Shown here one piece after another: positions 27,617 through 39,600 of a DNA stretch of 64,000 nucleotides. The stretch covers positions 1,139,034 through 1,203,033 of the forward strand of contig JACBWW010000091.1 in assembly GCA_020086605.1 (NCBI GenBank). Reading direction: 5' to 3'. The notes under the pieces are model-generated. The model was not told the origin of the DNA. It saw only the letters and a program-made list of their open reading frames with translations, and searched no databases. The stretch is from Lanius collurio (lineage: Eukaryota > Chordata > Aves > Passeriformes > Laniidae). Each line of letters begins with the position of its first letter. Position 1 is the first letter of the stretch. A program made the position numbers and the translations under genes.

Positions 27617-30600
27617 ATGGCGGCGGCGGCGGCAGCGGCAGCTGAGGCCGAGTGCGATGTGGTCATGGCGGCGCCCGATGGGCCCGGCGAGACCGACAGC
27701 GACGAGGAGGCGCGCAGGTAGAGCGGCGGCCCGGGCGGGGAGAGGGCGGCCCCTGTCCCTCCCGGTGGGCGGGCCGCGGCCCGGCGAGGCTGCGAGCGCC
27801 GCAGGGCCCGGGGCCGCGGTGCAGGGCGGCCGCAGGTGCTCGGCAGGGCCGGGAGCGCTCCCGGGGACTTCGGCCGGTCCTCGCACGGGCGGACCCCTCG
27901 GGCAAAGTCCTCTGTCCGGGCCGGTCGGGAGCGGCGGCGCCCCCGATGCTCCGCAGCGGGGCCCGGCGGGCGGCGAGAGCCACGGGCCGCGCGCGGCAGG
28001 GCCCGGGAGCCGCTGGATTTGCGGTGCGGTGCCGGTGTGTCCCAGTGAGCTCCCGTGGCCTCCGTGCGCACCGGGATGGGAACGTTCCCCCGTTACCGGG
28101 GTGTCCCAGAGATACAGTTCACACCCTGTGTCCCGAAGCCACGCACCTTCACCGGTGTCGGGGGAGCGCGTCCTCCCCCTCGCTGCGCAGGGAAGGATTA
28201 AACGCGTGGGAAGGGGAGGCTTCAAACTCCTGAACCCTTGGCTGCTGCATCACCCTGTTCCCCTGGTCCTTTTGAAACCTGCCCCCAGTGGGTTTCACTC
28301 TGTGGTTCCTTGCTGTGCATAAAGGGAAGAACACCGTGGGCAGAGAGCCCTGCACCGGGGATGCTCCATCATTCAGGAGCTCGTGGTTTGTCCGTGCAGT
28401 GCTCTGGTGCACCGTGCCCGAGGAAGCTGCCAGTGTCACCTGAAGCAGCGGGAGGTGACATCCCCACCTTTCCCGCACGTTTTCCTCCCGGGAGTGAGTG
28501 AACTGGAGCGCTGTGAGCAGAGAGGTGGGAAGGTCCCTGTCCAGGAAACTCCACTGCTTTTCCATAGTGGAAGGTGCTGGGTCCGTCTCCCAGGGAGCTG
28601 GAAGGAAGGAGCTGTTCCTGTAGGAGCGGAGACAGGTGCTCTCAAAGATGATTCAGTGGAATGAAGAAAAGGAAACAAAACTGAAAGTGGCCTCTGAGGA
28701 ATGGTGGTTTCAGACTCCCATGGATGGCCCAAGGGATTCTGTGGAATTGAGGCCTGAGGAGCAGCTCCCTGGGGAGGTCCTGCTGAGCAGGAAAGGAGGA
28801 GCTGCTGAAGAGGCACTTGAGGCTCACAGAGCACTGGGATCGCCCAGCCTGTGAGGCTGGGACAGGCCTGTGCAGGCACATCATTCCTGCCTCCTGGGCA
28901 AGTGAAATGTGGTGTTTGAAATGGTAAAAATTCCCACAGGTAAAACCCTGGCCGAGGGCACAGGTGTCTGCAGGTAGTGACCTCCAGCTCCTTCCTGCCG
29001 TCCTGAGGCTGTGCTAGGCACTGCTTTAGGTGCCTTCACAATGTTTCCTTTTCATGTTCTTTTGGGGATGTCACACCTTTTCCTTGATCAAATGGACCTG
29101 GGTGGGCAGGAGCTGATTCCCTGGGGAGCTGGCCCTGCACACCCCGATTTCTTTGCAGTCCTGTGCATTAACCCGTTCCCAACCCCAGCCCTTCCTTTTT
29201 CACTGTGGTAGCTCAGTTGTTCTCATGGAAATCAGAGCAATAATTGCTGTATTGGGGAGTGTCGTTGGAGCCTCAGAAGTTCAGTCAGATGTTTGTGGAA
29301 CATCCTGGGCCAAGTGAGGGCTGGGTGAGCTCTGCACAGGACACACTGATTTGGTGCAGCCTTCAGGATGTGTCTGCGCTCACTTATGTAAAAATCAACA
29401 AAAATAAGAGAAAACCTTTTCAGAATCCTTATGATAACTCAGCAATGAGGGTTCCATGTTCTGCATTTCCATTTAGGGATTACAGTACAGCAGAATATTT
29501 GCTCAAGGACTCACCTTTGTCCAAATGCACAATTCTGTTCTTCATGGCTTAGTAAAACTGGAAAGTTATAAAACAAGCAAAATGGGAGATCTGCATTTTA
29601 GACGGGCTGTAACTAACGCCCTGAAGCAGCTGCAGACATGCCAGGGGCTCCCAGGGTGTCCAGGGCACAGGAATGGAGTGTGGTCACAGGATAATTATTG
29701 TCTACTGCTGCCTCATGGATTGTTGGGGTCCAGACGGAAAGTGTTGATGTAATTGTGTTAATTTTATCCATTGGTGCACCAGTGCGGAGCAGCTGAGCAG
29801 GACTGAGCCACCCCCAAAAACTGACTTTTTTTTTTCATTAATTTTAAAGGTTTCTCACTCATGGGAACAGTTTTTCCCTGCTCCCAGCTGCTCTATGAGC
29901 TTGGGCCCCTGGAGCTTTGCCAAGGAGAATTTCCTTGTCATCATCCTGGCAGCTCTGGGTTCTGGCTCCTGTGCATGCTCCAGGCTGAATCTTTCTCCTT
30001 CTTCTTCAGCACTGGAGCATGTGGAAGCCTCTTAAGAAGAAATGCCTCCAGCTGTTGGGCAAGTGCTGTTAGGAGATTGCAGAGCCCCTGCTGCAGTGTT
30101 GGTGCCTCTGTGGAGCGTTGTCCTTTCCCTGCAGCAAAGTGATGAGCACAGAGTGGCCCACACAGAGTCCTGGAGTTTCCAGGCCTGGCCAGTCTGTGGG
30201 TCACTCACTGATCAGGTCTCAAGGTGTTACGTGGAGCTTGTCAGGTGTTGGTGAACACCAAGAGGCTTTTCCAGTGCATGAAACGATGTGCATCTCAGTG
30301 AGGCTCATCCAGAATAGGTGTTGTTTCTCACCAGCTTTTGGGGCAGCACTGGCAGGAGGGGGCGAGTCATCTGAGGGGTACCAGGTCATTCTGGGATAAC
30401 CTGGAGAAGGCTTTGCTGTTTCCATTCTGCCTGTGAATGGGCAGTTGGGTTTCCCAGGTGATAAACCAGCCCATTTTACTTATCTGGAATTATTTTATGA
30501 TCTTATAATCATGCCAGAAGCAGCAGAAGGTAGTCGTGTAGTTGTTTGCTTCCCCGTGCATCTGCAGACTATTTCAGTATCTAACTTAGGCAGTTGCTTT

Positions 30601-33600
30601 ATCCAGTTGGAAAAGGTGATCCATACCTACAGTTTCAGCCTGTTTCCTTAACATGAAATGTGCTTTTTTGAGGTGAATCATAATGTAGATGCAGTTGTTT
30701 TTCCCATGGAATTCTTAAGCTGGCTGACTTCCTTCGTTCAAAAGGAATTGCTTCCTTCAAAAAAGCCGTCTCAGGCTGATTCTAGACCCTTCCATGGATT
30801 TTCACAAAAGTTACACTGTGGCCCTGCCAGGCATGATGGGGCCATTGCTGGGAATTAGGTTAATTCTGAGCTCCGGGAATTACATAACTGCACGATTAAA
30901 GTTGGGACTCGGCTGCTATTCTCGCTCGTGGCTGCAGGGAAGGTTTGGGTCAGTTCTTGGATTTCTTGTGGCATATTTCGGTTCTTATGGCTCTTTTGGT
31001 CTTCCACGAGTTTGCCCTTGGGTATGTGGAATGTTCTGGGGGTTTGAGCACCTTGTGGGTTCAGGTTCAGTTCTGCTCTTGGCAAGGCTGGAGACAGCCC
31101 TTTGTTACATATCCATGGGTGAGTCCTTTGTCCATCTGTGTAGATATTTGCATGTCCAGACTGGGATTTCCCAGGCTGGGGGCTGCCTTGAGTCACTGCC
31201 ATGGTGTCTGTGCTGCTGCACGGAGCGAACCCGCCGGGAGTGCGTTGGGGGGAGCTGATGTGCCAGGAAACTGCTCCACTCTGCCCTCGGCGGGCAGCGC
31301 TGCCCAGCTGGGGCATGGCAGCATGTTACACACGAGTGTGTGTGACCACTGCCCTGGGGAGCCTGTCCCAGTGCCCAGACACCCTCTGAGGGAAGAACCT
31401 TTTCCTAAAATCCAGTCAAACCCTCCCTCACCCAGCTCTAGCTGCTCCCTCAGGTCACTGGTCACTAGAGAGAAGAGCTCGGTGCCTGCCCATCATGAAG
31501 AAGTTGTAAATATATATTCTCATATGTCTAAATCCTCACTCAGTGTCAAACCTCACCTGAGGATGGCTCTCTAAAGTGCACCCCACGTATCTTTGTGGCA
31601 CACAGTGTTTTGTTTCTCTTCCAAGTCCTGAAAGAAGGGAGGGAGAGTATTGTATGTCCAGGGGAAAACATGATGGCTAATTTTAAGCTCCAGACATCTG
31701 CCTGCTGTAAACTGAATTGAGATCACCCAACTTATTTTACCCCAACGGCTGAGTCACATCTGACAGCTGAGAATCTGGGTGGGATTTCACCCCCAAAAAT
31801 GCCTGATAAAGACACCATATCCTATTAAAGAAAAAGCCTCTGCAAGAACTGTGCAAAATAGGCAGGTGTGTTGCTTTTGCCAGAGCATAACTGGAAAGAT
31901 TGCTTGGTCAGGACAGGATTTTGGAGCCTTCCTTAAATCCTGGCTATTTTAGGGTTTTGCCACAGTTTCATAACGGAGGCAGGCAGTGAAGTGGGTGTGA
32001 GGGTCAGGAGAGCTGGGAGAGAGTGACTCTGCCACCTGCTTAGATGTTGGATTTCTGTCACTGGTGGTACTGCCTTGGCACGTCCTTCCCCATGGGCTTT
32101 GCCAGCACACCTGGACCAAGAGCTGCTGGATAACAGATCCCCAAAGGTTCCAAGGACAGAAAATCAGGTGTCTGCAAGATAGGTCTGCGGGAGTCTCATT
32201 GGGAGCTGGAGTGGGAGGTGGAAGCCACGATCGGCACTTGAGTGGGGGCAGCGTGTGGAAGCTCTGAGGAGGAGGCAGGAGTTGTTAGGCAAGCGTGGGA
32301 TTGTGTCACTGTGTGCGGGATGGCTTCTCCGAGAGCTGCTGTGCTGGGAATGAGCAGGGGCTGAGCTTTCACAGAGCACGGCGAGGAAAAGGAGCCTTGT
32401 GCTGGTTCCTCTCTCCCCAGGCAGGCAGTGAGCTCCATCCTCAGAGCTTGAGTGTGCGAGGGAGTGTCAGTGCATGCAGCTGCTGCTGGTCTTCATTGGT
32501 CTCAAGCTGTGCCAGAAGAGGTTCAGGTTGGATGTCAGGTGGAATTTCTTCACACAAAGAGTTGTCAGGTGTTGCCCAGGGAGCAGTTGGAGTCCCCATC
32601 CCTGGAGGTGGTCAAGGAACGATTGGATGTGGCACTCAGTGCTCTGGTGTGGTTGACAAGGTGGTGATCGGTCACAGGTTGGACTCAAAGATCTTGGAGG
32701 TTTTTTCCAACCCAAATGATTCTCTCGTGGCAGGTTCTCTGGGGAGACAGGGACCAAAGTGCTTCAAGTATCAGAGATGCTGAGAAATATCATAAAAGAG
32801 AAAAAAATAATTGCCTCGCTCGCAAGGAGAGTCGCTCCCACCAGCCCCTCCTGTGCCTGTGGTGCATGTGAGTGATGAAAGACAAGCTTCTTCCCCAGCT
32901 CCTTGGTGCAGCTCTTCTCCGTTTCTGTGTCCAGCATGGAGCAGCCCTGCGAAGACACTGACCCTGTCACAAAGCCACCCATTCAGCCGGGGACGTATTT
33001 TTAGCAAAGCACGATTCTTCTTTGGTGTCAAAAGTAGCAAGTGGGGAGCGCAGGCCCCAGCAGCGCGGGAGGCAGAATGAGCTCATTCAGGCCGCAGCAT
33101 CTGTTGGGGTGAAACAATCCCCAGTGAGATCAGGGGCTGCAGTTCTCCTTGTTGGAGCCAGAGCCGTGGTAAACAAGGGCTGTGTGCTCTGTATGTCAGC
33201 AGGGCACAACAGGGCAGAGCTGCTTCTGTCCTGGCGCTGGAGCTCGAGCCCAGCCTGACAGCTCTGGCAGGTCCTTTACCTTCATGCTATGGGCGTGATT
33301 TGCTTTAACAATTTTCATCATTAAGCCTTAGGCCATGTGAGCAGCAGAAATACCTGCTCTCTCCTTTCTGCCAGTGTCACCTGAGGCACTGTGACATTGA
33401 TTTGTATTAAAATACTTAAAAGGAAAACAGACTGATAAAAAAGAATAGAAAACAGTAGTCCTTGTGTGGGGGTGTTTCTCTGGCATCTCGAAGTACTGGT
33501 GCTTTGTGAAAATTGGTTTTGCCAGGGTTATGGTTTCTTTCTCCCATTTTCCCAGCAGTTTGTGGCAGGTGGGGTGCTCTGGCAGCCAGCCTTCAGCTGT

Positions 33601-36600
33601 GTCTATTGGATGGTAAATCCTCATGACATGACAGGTAAAATGGTTAAAAGACTTGTGACTCGGCCTGCTGTGCTGGACAGGTTGTGGTGGTGGCTCAGAT
33701 GAATTCTGCCATTGAGACTGTTCACCCATTTCTTTAGGCTGTGCAGCAGAGACCAGAGGGAAGGAACTTTCATAGGATCTGTGATTTTCTTTTCTATTTG
33801 TGATTACAGAAAGAACGATGAAAATCTTTACCGCCCAGGTTCCAAATGTGCAGAATTGCTTGGTAGTTTTTCCACTGTATTTAGATATTTGATCCGTAAT
33901 ACTCAAAAAAGGTGGTTGTGTTTGGAAACATTTTAATCACGCAGAGTTTGCATCCTGATGCTTGTGATATGGATCCATCCCACAGGCACATCCTTGTTGT
34001 ACATCAGTGTAGCTGGGAGGGTGCAGAGCTTCTGGGGCTCTGGTGGGTACTGGCTCCTGAGGAAAAGCCAGGCTACAGCACAGGTGTGATGCTGAGAGGG
34101 CTGGGGCAGAGGAGGGATGGCAGTTTCCCATCTCTGATGAGTGAGTTCATCATTTTCTGGAGCAGGGGCAGGAGGAGCTGACCTGGGAGCCAGGTCAAGG
34201 CTCTTGGGGGGCAGTGAATGTGTGCTACCCCATTGCTCTGCAACTGTTTTTACCCATCTCATGTCATCCCAGGGTTTTAATGCCCACAGAGCTGTGGCTG
34301 GACTTGGCTGGGGTGTAACCCACAGCAAAACTTAAAACTGAAAGTGAAGAGCACACTTCCCAGCTCCCAGTGTCCATTGTTCTGCCAGCTGGGAAATCTG
34401 TGATGGCTCAGTGAAAACAACCCCTGCATGAGGTGGTTGTGTAGGAACGGCCAATGGCAGCCTGAGGGAGGCTGAAAACATGGGAATTTGTTCCAACACA
34501 GTTCCCTTTGTTCTCTCCCAGGTCAGCCTGTGGAGAACTGCTCACATTTGCTGCTCCATCACCGTGGTGTGCTCTCCTTCTCAGCCTGTGCAGCTGAAAG
34601 GCTAAAGGGAAACAAGGGAAGAGAAGTGGCTTGGTTTTCTTCAGGGGAAGCTTTGCTTTCGAGAGTTTAAGGGAAGCTGCTTTAAACCATATGCTGTGTG
34701 TTTTTAAATGTCCCAAACTGCCTCTGCAAATGCTTGCTCTTGAGTGTGAGGACTATTTCTAGACCTGTTGCCAAGGCAGTGCCAGGCTTCTGTTGCAGTC
34801 TTGTACCTGTATTTCTCTTTGATTTAGCTGTCTTTTGAACGTGGAAATTGTTCTTGGCTCTAGTTTGTAAGTATGTGGGACTCGTGAAAGAGCCAGCACG
34901 GTCTCTTTTTTTCTGAGGTGCAGCACGTTGCAGGAGGGGTCTGTTGGATGAACCCTGTACCAGGGAGTTCTGCTGGACTCTCTGAGGGTGGCTTTAGGCT
35001 GCATCCCTGTAAAATTTAGCCAGGAAATATCCCTGAGTATCCCGAGTAAAGTGCTGGAGTATCTGGGAGCCAGCAGGAAATGAGGTGTGGTGGGCAGTGT
35101 GTGCTGAGGAGATCTCACAAGAACCAGCTACAAGCATTTGGAGCATTGACCTGAGGTTGCCTGGGGATCAAATGCTTGCTATAGTCACAATCTGTTTGGT
35201 GCTCAATTCCTCTGAAATGTGGTGTTTTGCTTCCTTTCAGAGAAGCAGAAGCATTCAAGGAGCAGGGAAATGCATACTATGCCAAGAAAGATTACAACGA
35301 AGCATACAACTACTACACAAAAGCCATAGGTGAGAACAGCTGATAATATCAATATTTGTTGAATACTGTGTCTAAAATTGTTGGTTGCTGATTTCAAACA
35401 CACCAGTGGAGTTTCTGACAGCACATGCTGAATGAAAACTTCTTGCCTGCTTTAATTACCTTGGGAAATGTCACCAGATCAATAATGCCAGTCAGGGCCA
35501 ATGTTCTTTAGTGCCACAAGTTGTGCAGCTGCTACATTATGCTGATAGTGAGTCTTGCATTGTCTCCAGATACGTGTCCCAATAATGCCAGTTATTATGG
35601 GAACAGAGCTGCTACACTCATGATGTTGGGGAGGTTCCGAGAAGCACTGGAGGATGCTCAGCAGTCGGTCAGGTTGGATGACAGCTTTGTACGGGTACGT
35701 GGAGAACTTCAGGCTCCTCGTTCAGTACCTTGGCTGCACCTGTTACAGCTCTTGCAACTCCCTTTTATCTGTGTTCCCAGGGCCATCTCCGGGAAGGGAA
35801 GTGCCACCTTTCCCTAGGGAATGCCATGGCTGCCAGCCGCTGCTTTCAACGAGTTTTAGAACTGGATCATAAGAATACTCAGGCACAGCAGGAGGTAAGA
35901 GAATCTTCAGATTTAACTGTCCCCAGTAGATGGTGAGGAGGCTGAGCTGGACAAAGAAATGGAGAGTGGTGTAAGGCAGCTGCCACTGTTGTGTCTCTTT
36001 CACAGGGTACAGTTTCCTGGGGTCCCTGTTCGGTCACTTGATTTCAAACTGATTTTAATGCTGGCAAAAGTGTTCATGTCATCTGCATTATTGGTCCATG
36101 GTCTGCAGTAGTTTTGGCTCTGACATTCAAGAATTGGCTGTTCAAATGCTGCTTGGTGGCATTTCAGAGCAGAGACTGTCCTGCAGCACTCATGTGTTCT
36201 GTCTTTCAGCTGAAGAATGCCACGACTGTGCTTGAGTATGAAAAAATAGCTGAAGTGGATTTTGAGAAACGGGATTTCAGGAAGGTGAGGTTAACTTGTT
36301 TGGCGTGGTCTTAGATAAGAACTGGTGTGTTTGACATGGCCCAGGCAGGTGTGTGGCTGCCTTCCTTGCTGGGTGTTTGGGAGGTGCTGTGCCACGTCTG
36401 TTGGAGCAGGGCTGGCTGGTGAACTGGGTCAGCTCTGAAAGTGGCAGAGCTCGTGCTCCCTGAGCACTGACCAAATGACAAGTGAGGAGGTGACTGGCTC
36501 AGGCCAAGCCTTCTGTCACTTTTTGCTTTGCAGGGTGAGTGGAATCACAAATGAGCTGTTTGAGACAGATTTTGTCAGCAGCAGCATTTGATCATGCTTT

Positions 36601-39600
36601 GGTCCTGAAATGCATATCCAGGATTCTTCTTTCTCAACTCTTTGAAAGAAAAAAGACAGGCTGTGTGCCAGAGAGGGTCATACAAGGAGGAATGCAGATC
36701 TGCACAGGGCATTCTCCTTACAGCTTCCAAATCTTTCTTCCCAAGGGTTGTAACAGGATGCAGCTGGTACTGACCTGATAGAACAAGAAATGACAACATG
36801 AAATCTGAAAGGCACCAAGCACTTCTCATGCAACTGTTTCTGTGCAGTGGATGCATGTAAGGCTCAGATTTACCCCAGAAAGGAGATTGTGCAGTACATT
36901 GAGCTCATTTTTCAGGTCAAGCTCAGGCTAAGCTCAAGATTTTGGAAGGGTAAATCACCTTCTTCTGAGGAGCAAATGGGATGTGTGGTCAATCTGAATT
37001 TCTCATGTAGGAATTGCCCTGCCTGTATTGCACGTCTGGGTGTCTGCATCTGTCCCTCGCTTCCCCAGTCCCACTTCACTGGGGAGGCCAACATGAAACG
37101 TGATCTTTGTTTCTGGAGAGCTGCTCCTGCCTCACCCAGGAGCCCTTGGCTCTGGAGCACAGTGCTTCCCACAGCAGGGCCCCGTGATGTCACGGGCTGA
37201 GGAGCAGATGAACCTTGGGGAACAATGCCCCGTTCTTGCACAGATGTCCCCACCAGAGTGCAGGGATGGAAAAGACTCATTAGCTCACCCTGCCCATGGC
37301 TGTCAGGCCAGTGGAAGATCAGCCCTTGCACTGTACTTTTTTGTGTTTTGTCCAGTCCAAACTGTCTCAGTCTATTGAATTTCAGTCCCTCCCACATGTC
37401 TTTATACTGCAGGAAACAGGGGCAGGATTATACTTCTTGGCCCTTTCTTCAGGGCTTACAGTTAGAAGAGTTAAAGGGACGGACCTCCTACAGGTGTCCC
37501 TTGAGTCTTGCGTAGGACTCTGTCACAGTAACGTGGCAGATGCCTCAGACCCTGGCACACAAAGCCCTTTGAAGGGCACAACCTGCACATGAGGAAAATT
37601 TTCCAGTGAAATGTGTCTCCAGCAGCAGTGGAGGTGGGTGTCTACATGCTCACCTTCCTGGTCAAACACAGATCTCAAGCGTGGGGCAGCTGTTCAAACC
37701 AAGCCCTTGCCTCTTTGCTGTGCTCACGCCTGTGGTTTCTCCCACCCCAGGTTGTGTTTTGCATGGATCGAGCTTTGGAGTTTGCTCCCGCGTGTCACCG
37801 GTTCAAAATCCTCAAGGCTGAGTGTTTGGCGCTGCTGGGCCGGTACCCTGAGGCACAGTCTGTGGCCAGGTGAGTGTCCGAGGGCTGGGGCTGAGGAGCA
37901 CCACCTGGGGTGTCCTGGCTGCTCCACACCTGGACTAAGTGAGGGAATAAAAAATAGAAATACTCCTTAACGCCTGTTGTGATGAGGAGGGAGGGTGTGA
38001 ATTTATCCTCATTAATCTTCCTGGGAAGCTGCATCCATGCTGCTTGAGCAGGCTTCTGTCTTTTTGGCTTATCTGTAGCACAGACTTCTTAAAATAACTG
38101 GGTAGCTCAGAGGAGGAAGGTGCTCATGGAGGTCAGAAGGAGATGGGAAGGGGACAGTTTCCTGTATTGCTGTGTGTTGCAGTGATATCCTGCGCATGGA
38201 CTCGACCAACGCCGACGCGCTGTACGTGCGTGGGCTGTGCCTGTACTACGAGGACTGCATCGAGAAGGCCGTGCAGTTCTTCGTGCAGGCCCTCAGGATG
38301 GCCCCTGACCACGAGAAGGCCTGTCTTGCCTGCCGGGTAAGTGATGGAGATGGGGCTGAAAAATCACCAGGATCTGGGGTTTTTTAAACCAAACATGTTG
38401 TTTGGTTCTGCTGGGTCAATCAGTCCCTTCTCCCTGCCTCAGCATTGCCATTCCCAGATCTCCAGGAGCAGACAGTATGTCCAGCCCTTCCCAAAGACAT
38501 CCAGCTGCTGCCTCAGATAAAACCAAGCTCCTAGAAACTTTCTCAGCAGATTGTGACACTTCGAAGCAGCCTCCCCTTCACACTTCTTTGTTCCTGGTCA
38601 TATACAGGAGCAATAAAACCAGATGGATTGGTTCTAAAGGAACTCCTAACTTTCAGGTCTAATATCCATGCCAACACCCTGACTTTCACTTAACACTGTT
38701 CCTTTCTGTTGCTCCTTCCCTGGTGTGGTTCTTCACCCGACTTTAAATCTGTTCATATGTATAAAGTTCTCAAAAAGTGAGCTCCTGGTCCTTTTATTTT
38801 AATCCATAAATTTACTGCACTGTCATGTTCTCATCTTAAAATTAGGCTACCTTTTTCCTGTGGAGGATGCCTGGAATGGGCACTGGTTGTTCCTTAGTGC
38901 TTCTCCTGGAGGAAAGGCGAAGTGCTTCCAGATTTTCAGCTGCTGGAGCAGGGCTGTGACTTGTATCTTGCAGCAATGTCTGAAACCAAATTAGAACTGT
39001 TATGTCTGAGGGCCCTTGTCTGGCAGAACAAGGTGCTTGGTCCCCCTGACCTCGTGTCCTTACCCAGATGTGTTTCCTTTCAGAATGCCAAAGCACTTAA
39101 AGCGAAGAAGGAAGACGGGAATAAAGCGTTCAAGAAAGGCAACTACAAACTAGCCTATGAACTGTACACAGAGGCACTAGGAATAGACCCAAATAATATC
39201 AAAACAAATGCCAAACTCTACTGCAACAGGGGGACGGTTAATTCAAAGGTAAGGGACAGTCACCTGGCGGGTGTCTGTCACCACATCCCTCACCATGGCA
39301 GTGATAAACTGCAGATCAGTTATTCTGGAAAGCACAGGCTCCCCTGGCTGCTGGGCAGCTGCATCTCTGTGGCCATGGGCAGTGTTTCAGGGTTTTGTGC
39401 TTGCACAACACTTGGATCAGTTCCCAACAGCCAGCCATCAACTCCTGCAGAAACAAAACTCAAATACTTGGGCTGCACAGAGTGGGAGGGAGGTGAGGGA
39501 TGTGCTTTAGCCTTATCTTAGTCAGCAAAAGGCATCCCTCTCTGTTTGTTTCCTTCCCAGGGATGAGCAGATTTATTTTCTTTTTCTTCTTGTAAATCAT

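Noticed and set aside
26455..28071. A 538-codon open frame on the minus strand across the NKIRAS2/DNAJC7 promoter
   Set aside because: It runs through introns, CpG island and exons in mixed frames. It only reflects the lack of stops in GC-rich DNA; the NKIRAS2 exons inside it splice at consensus sites.
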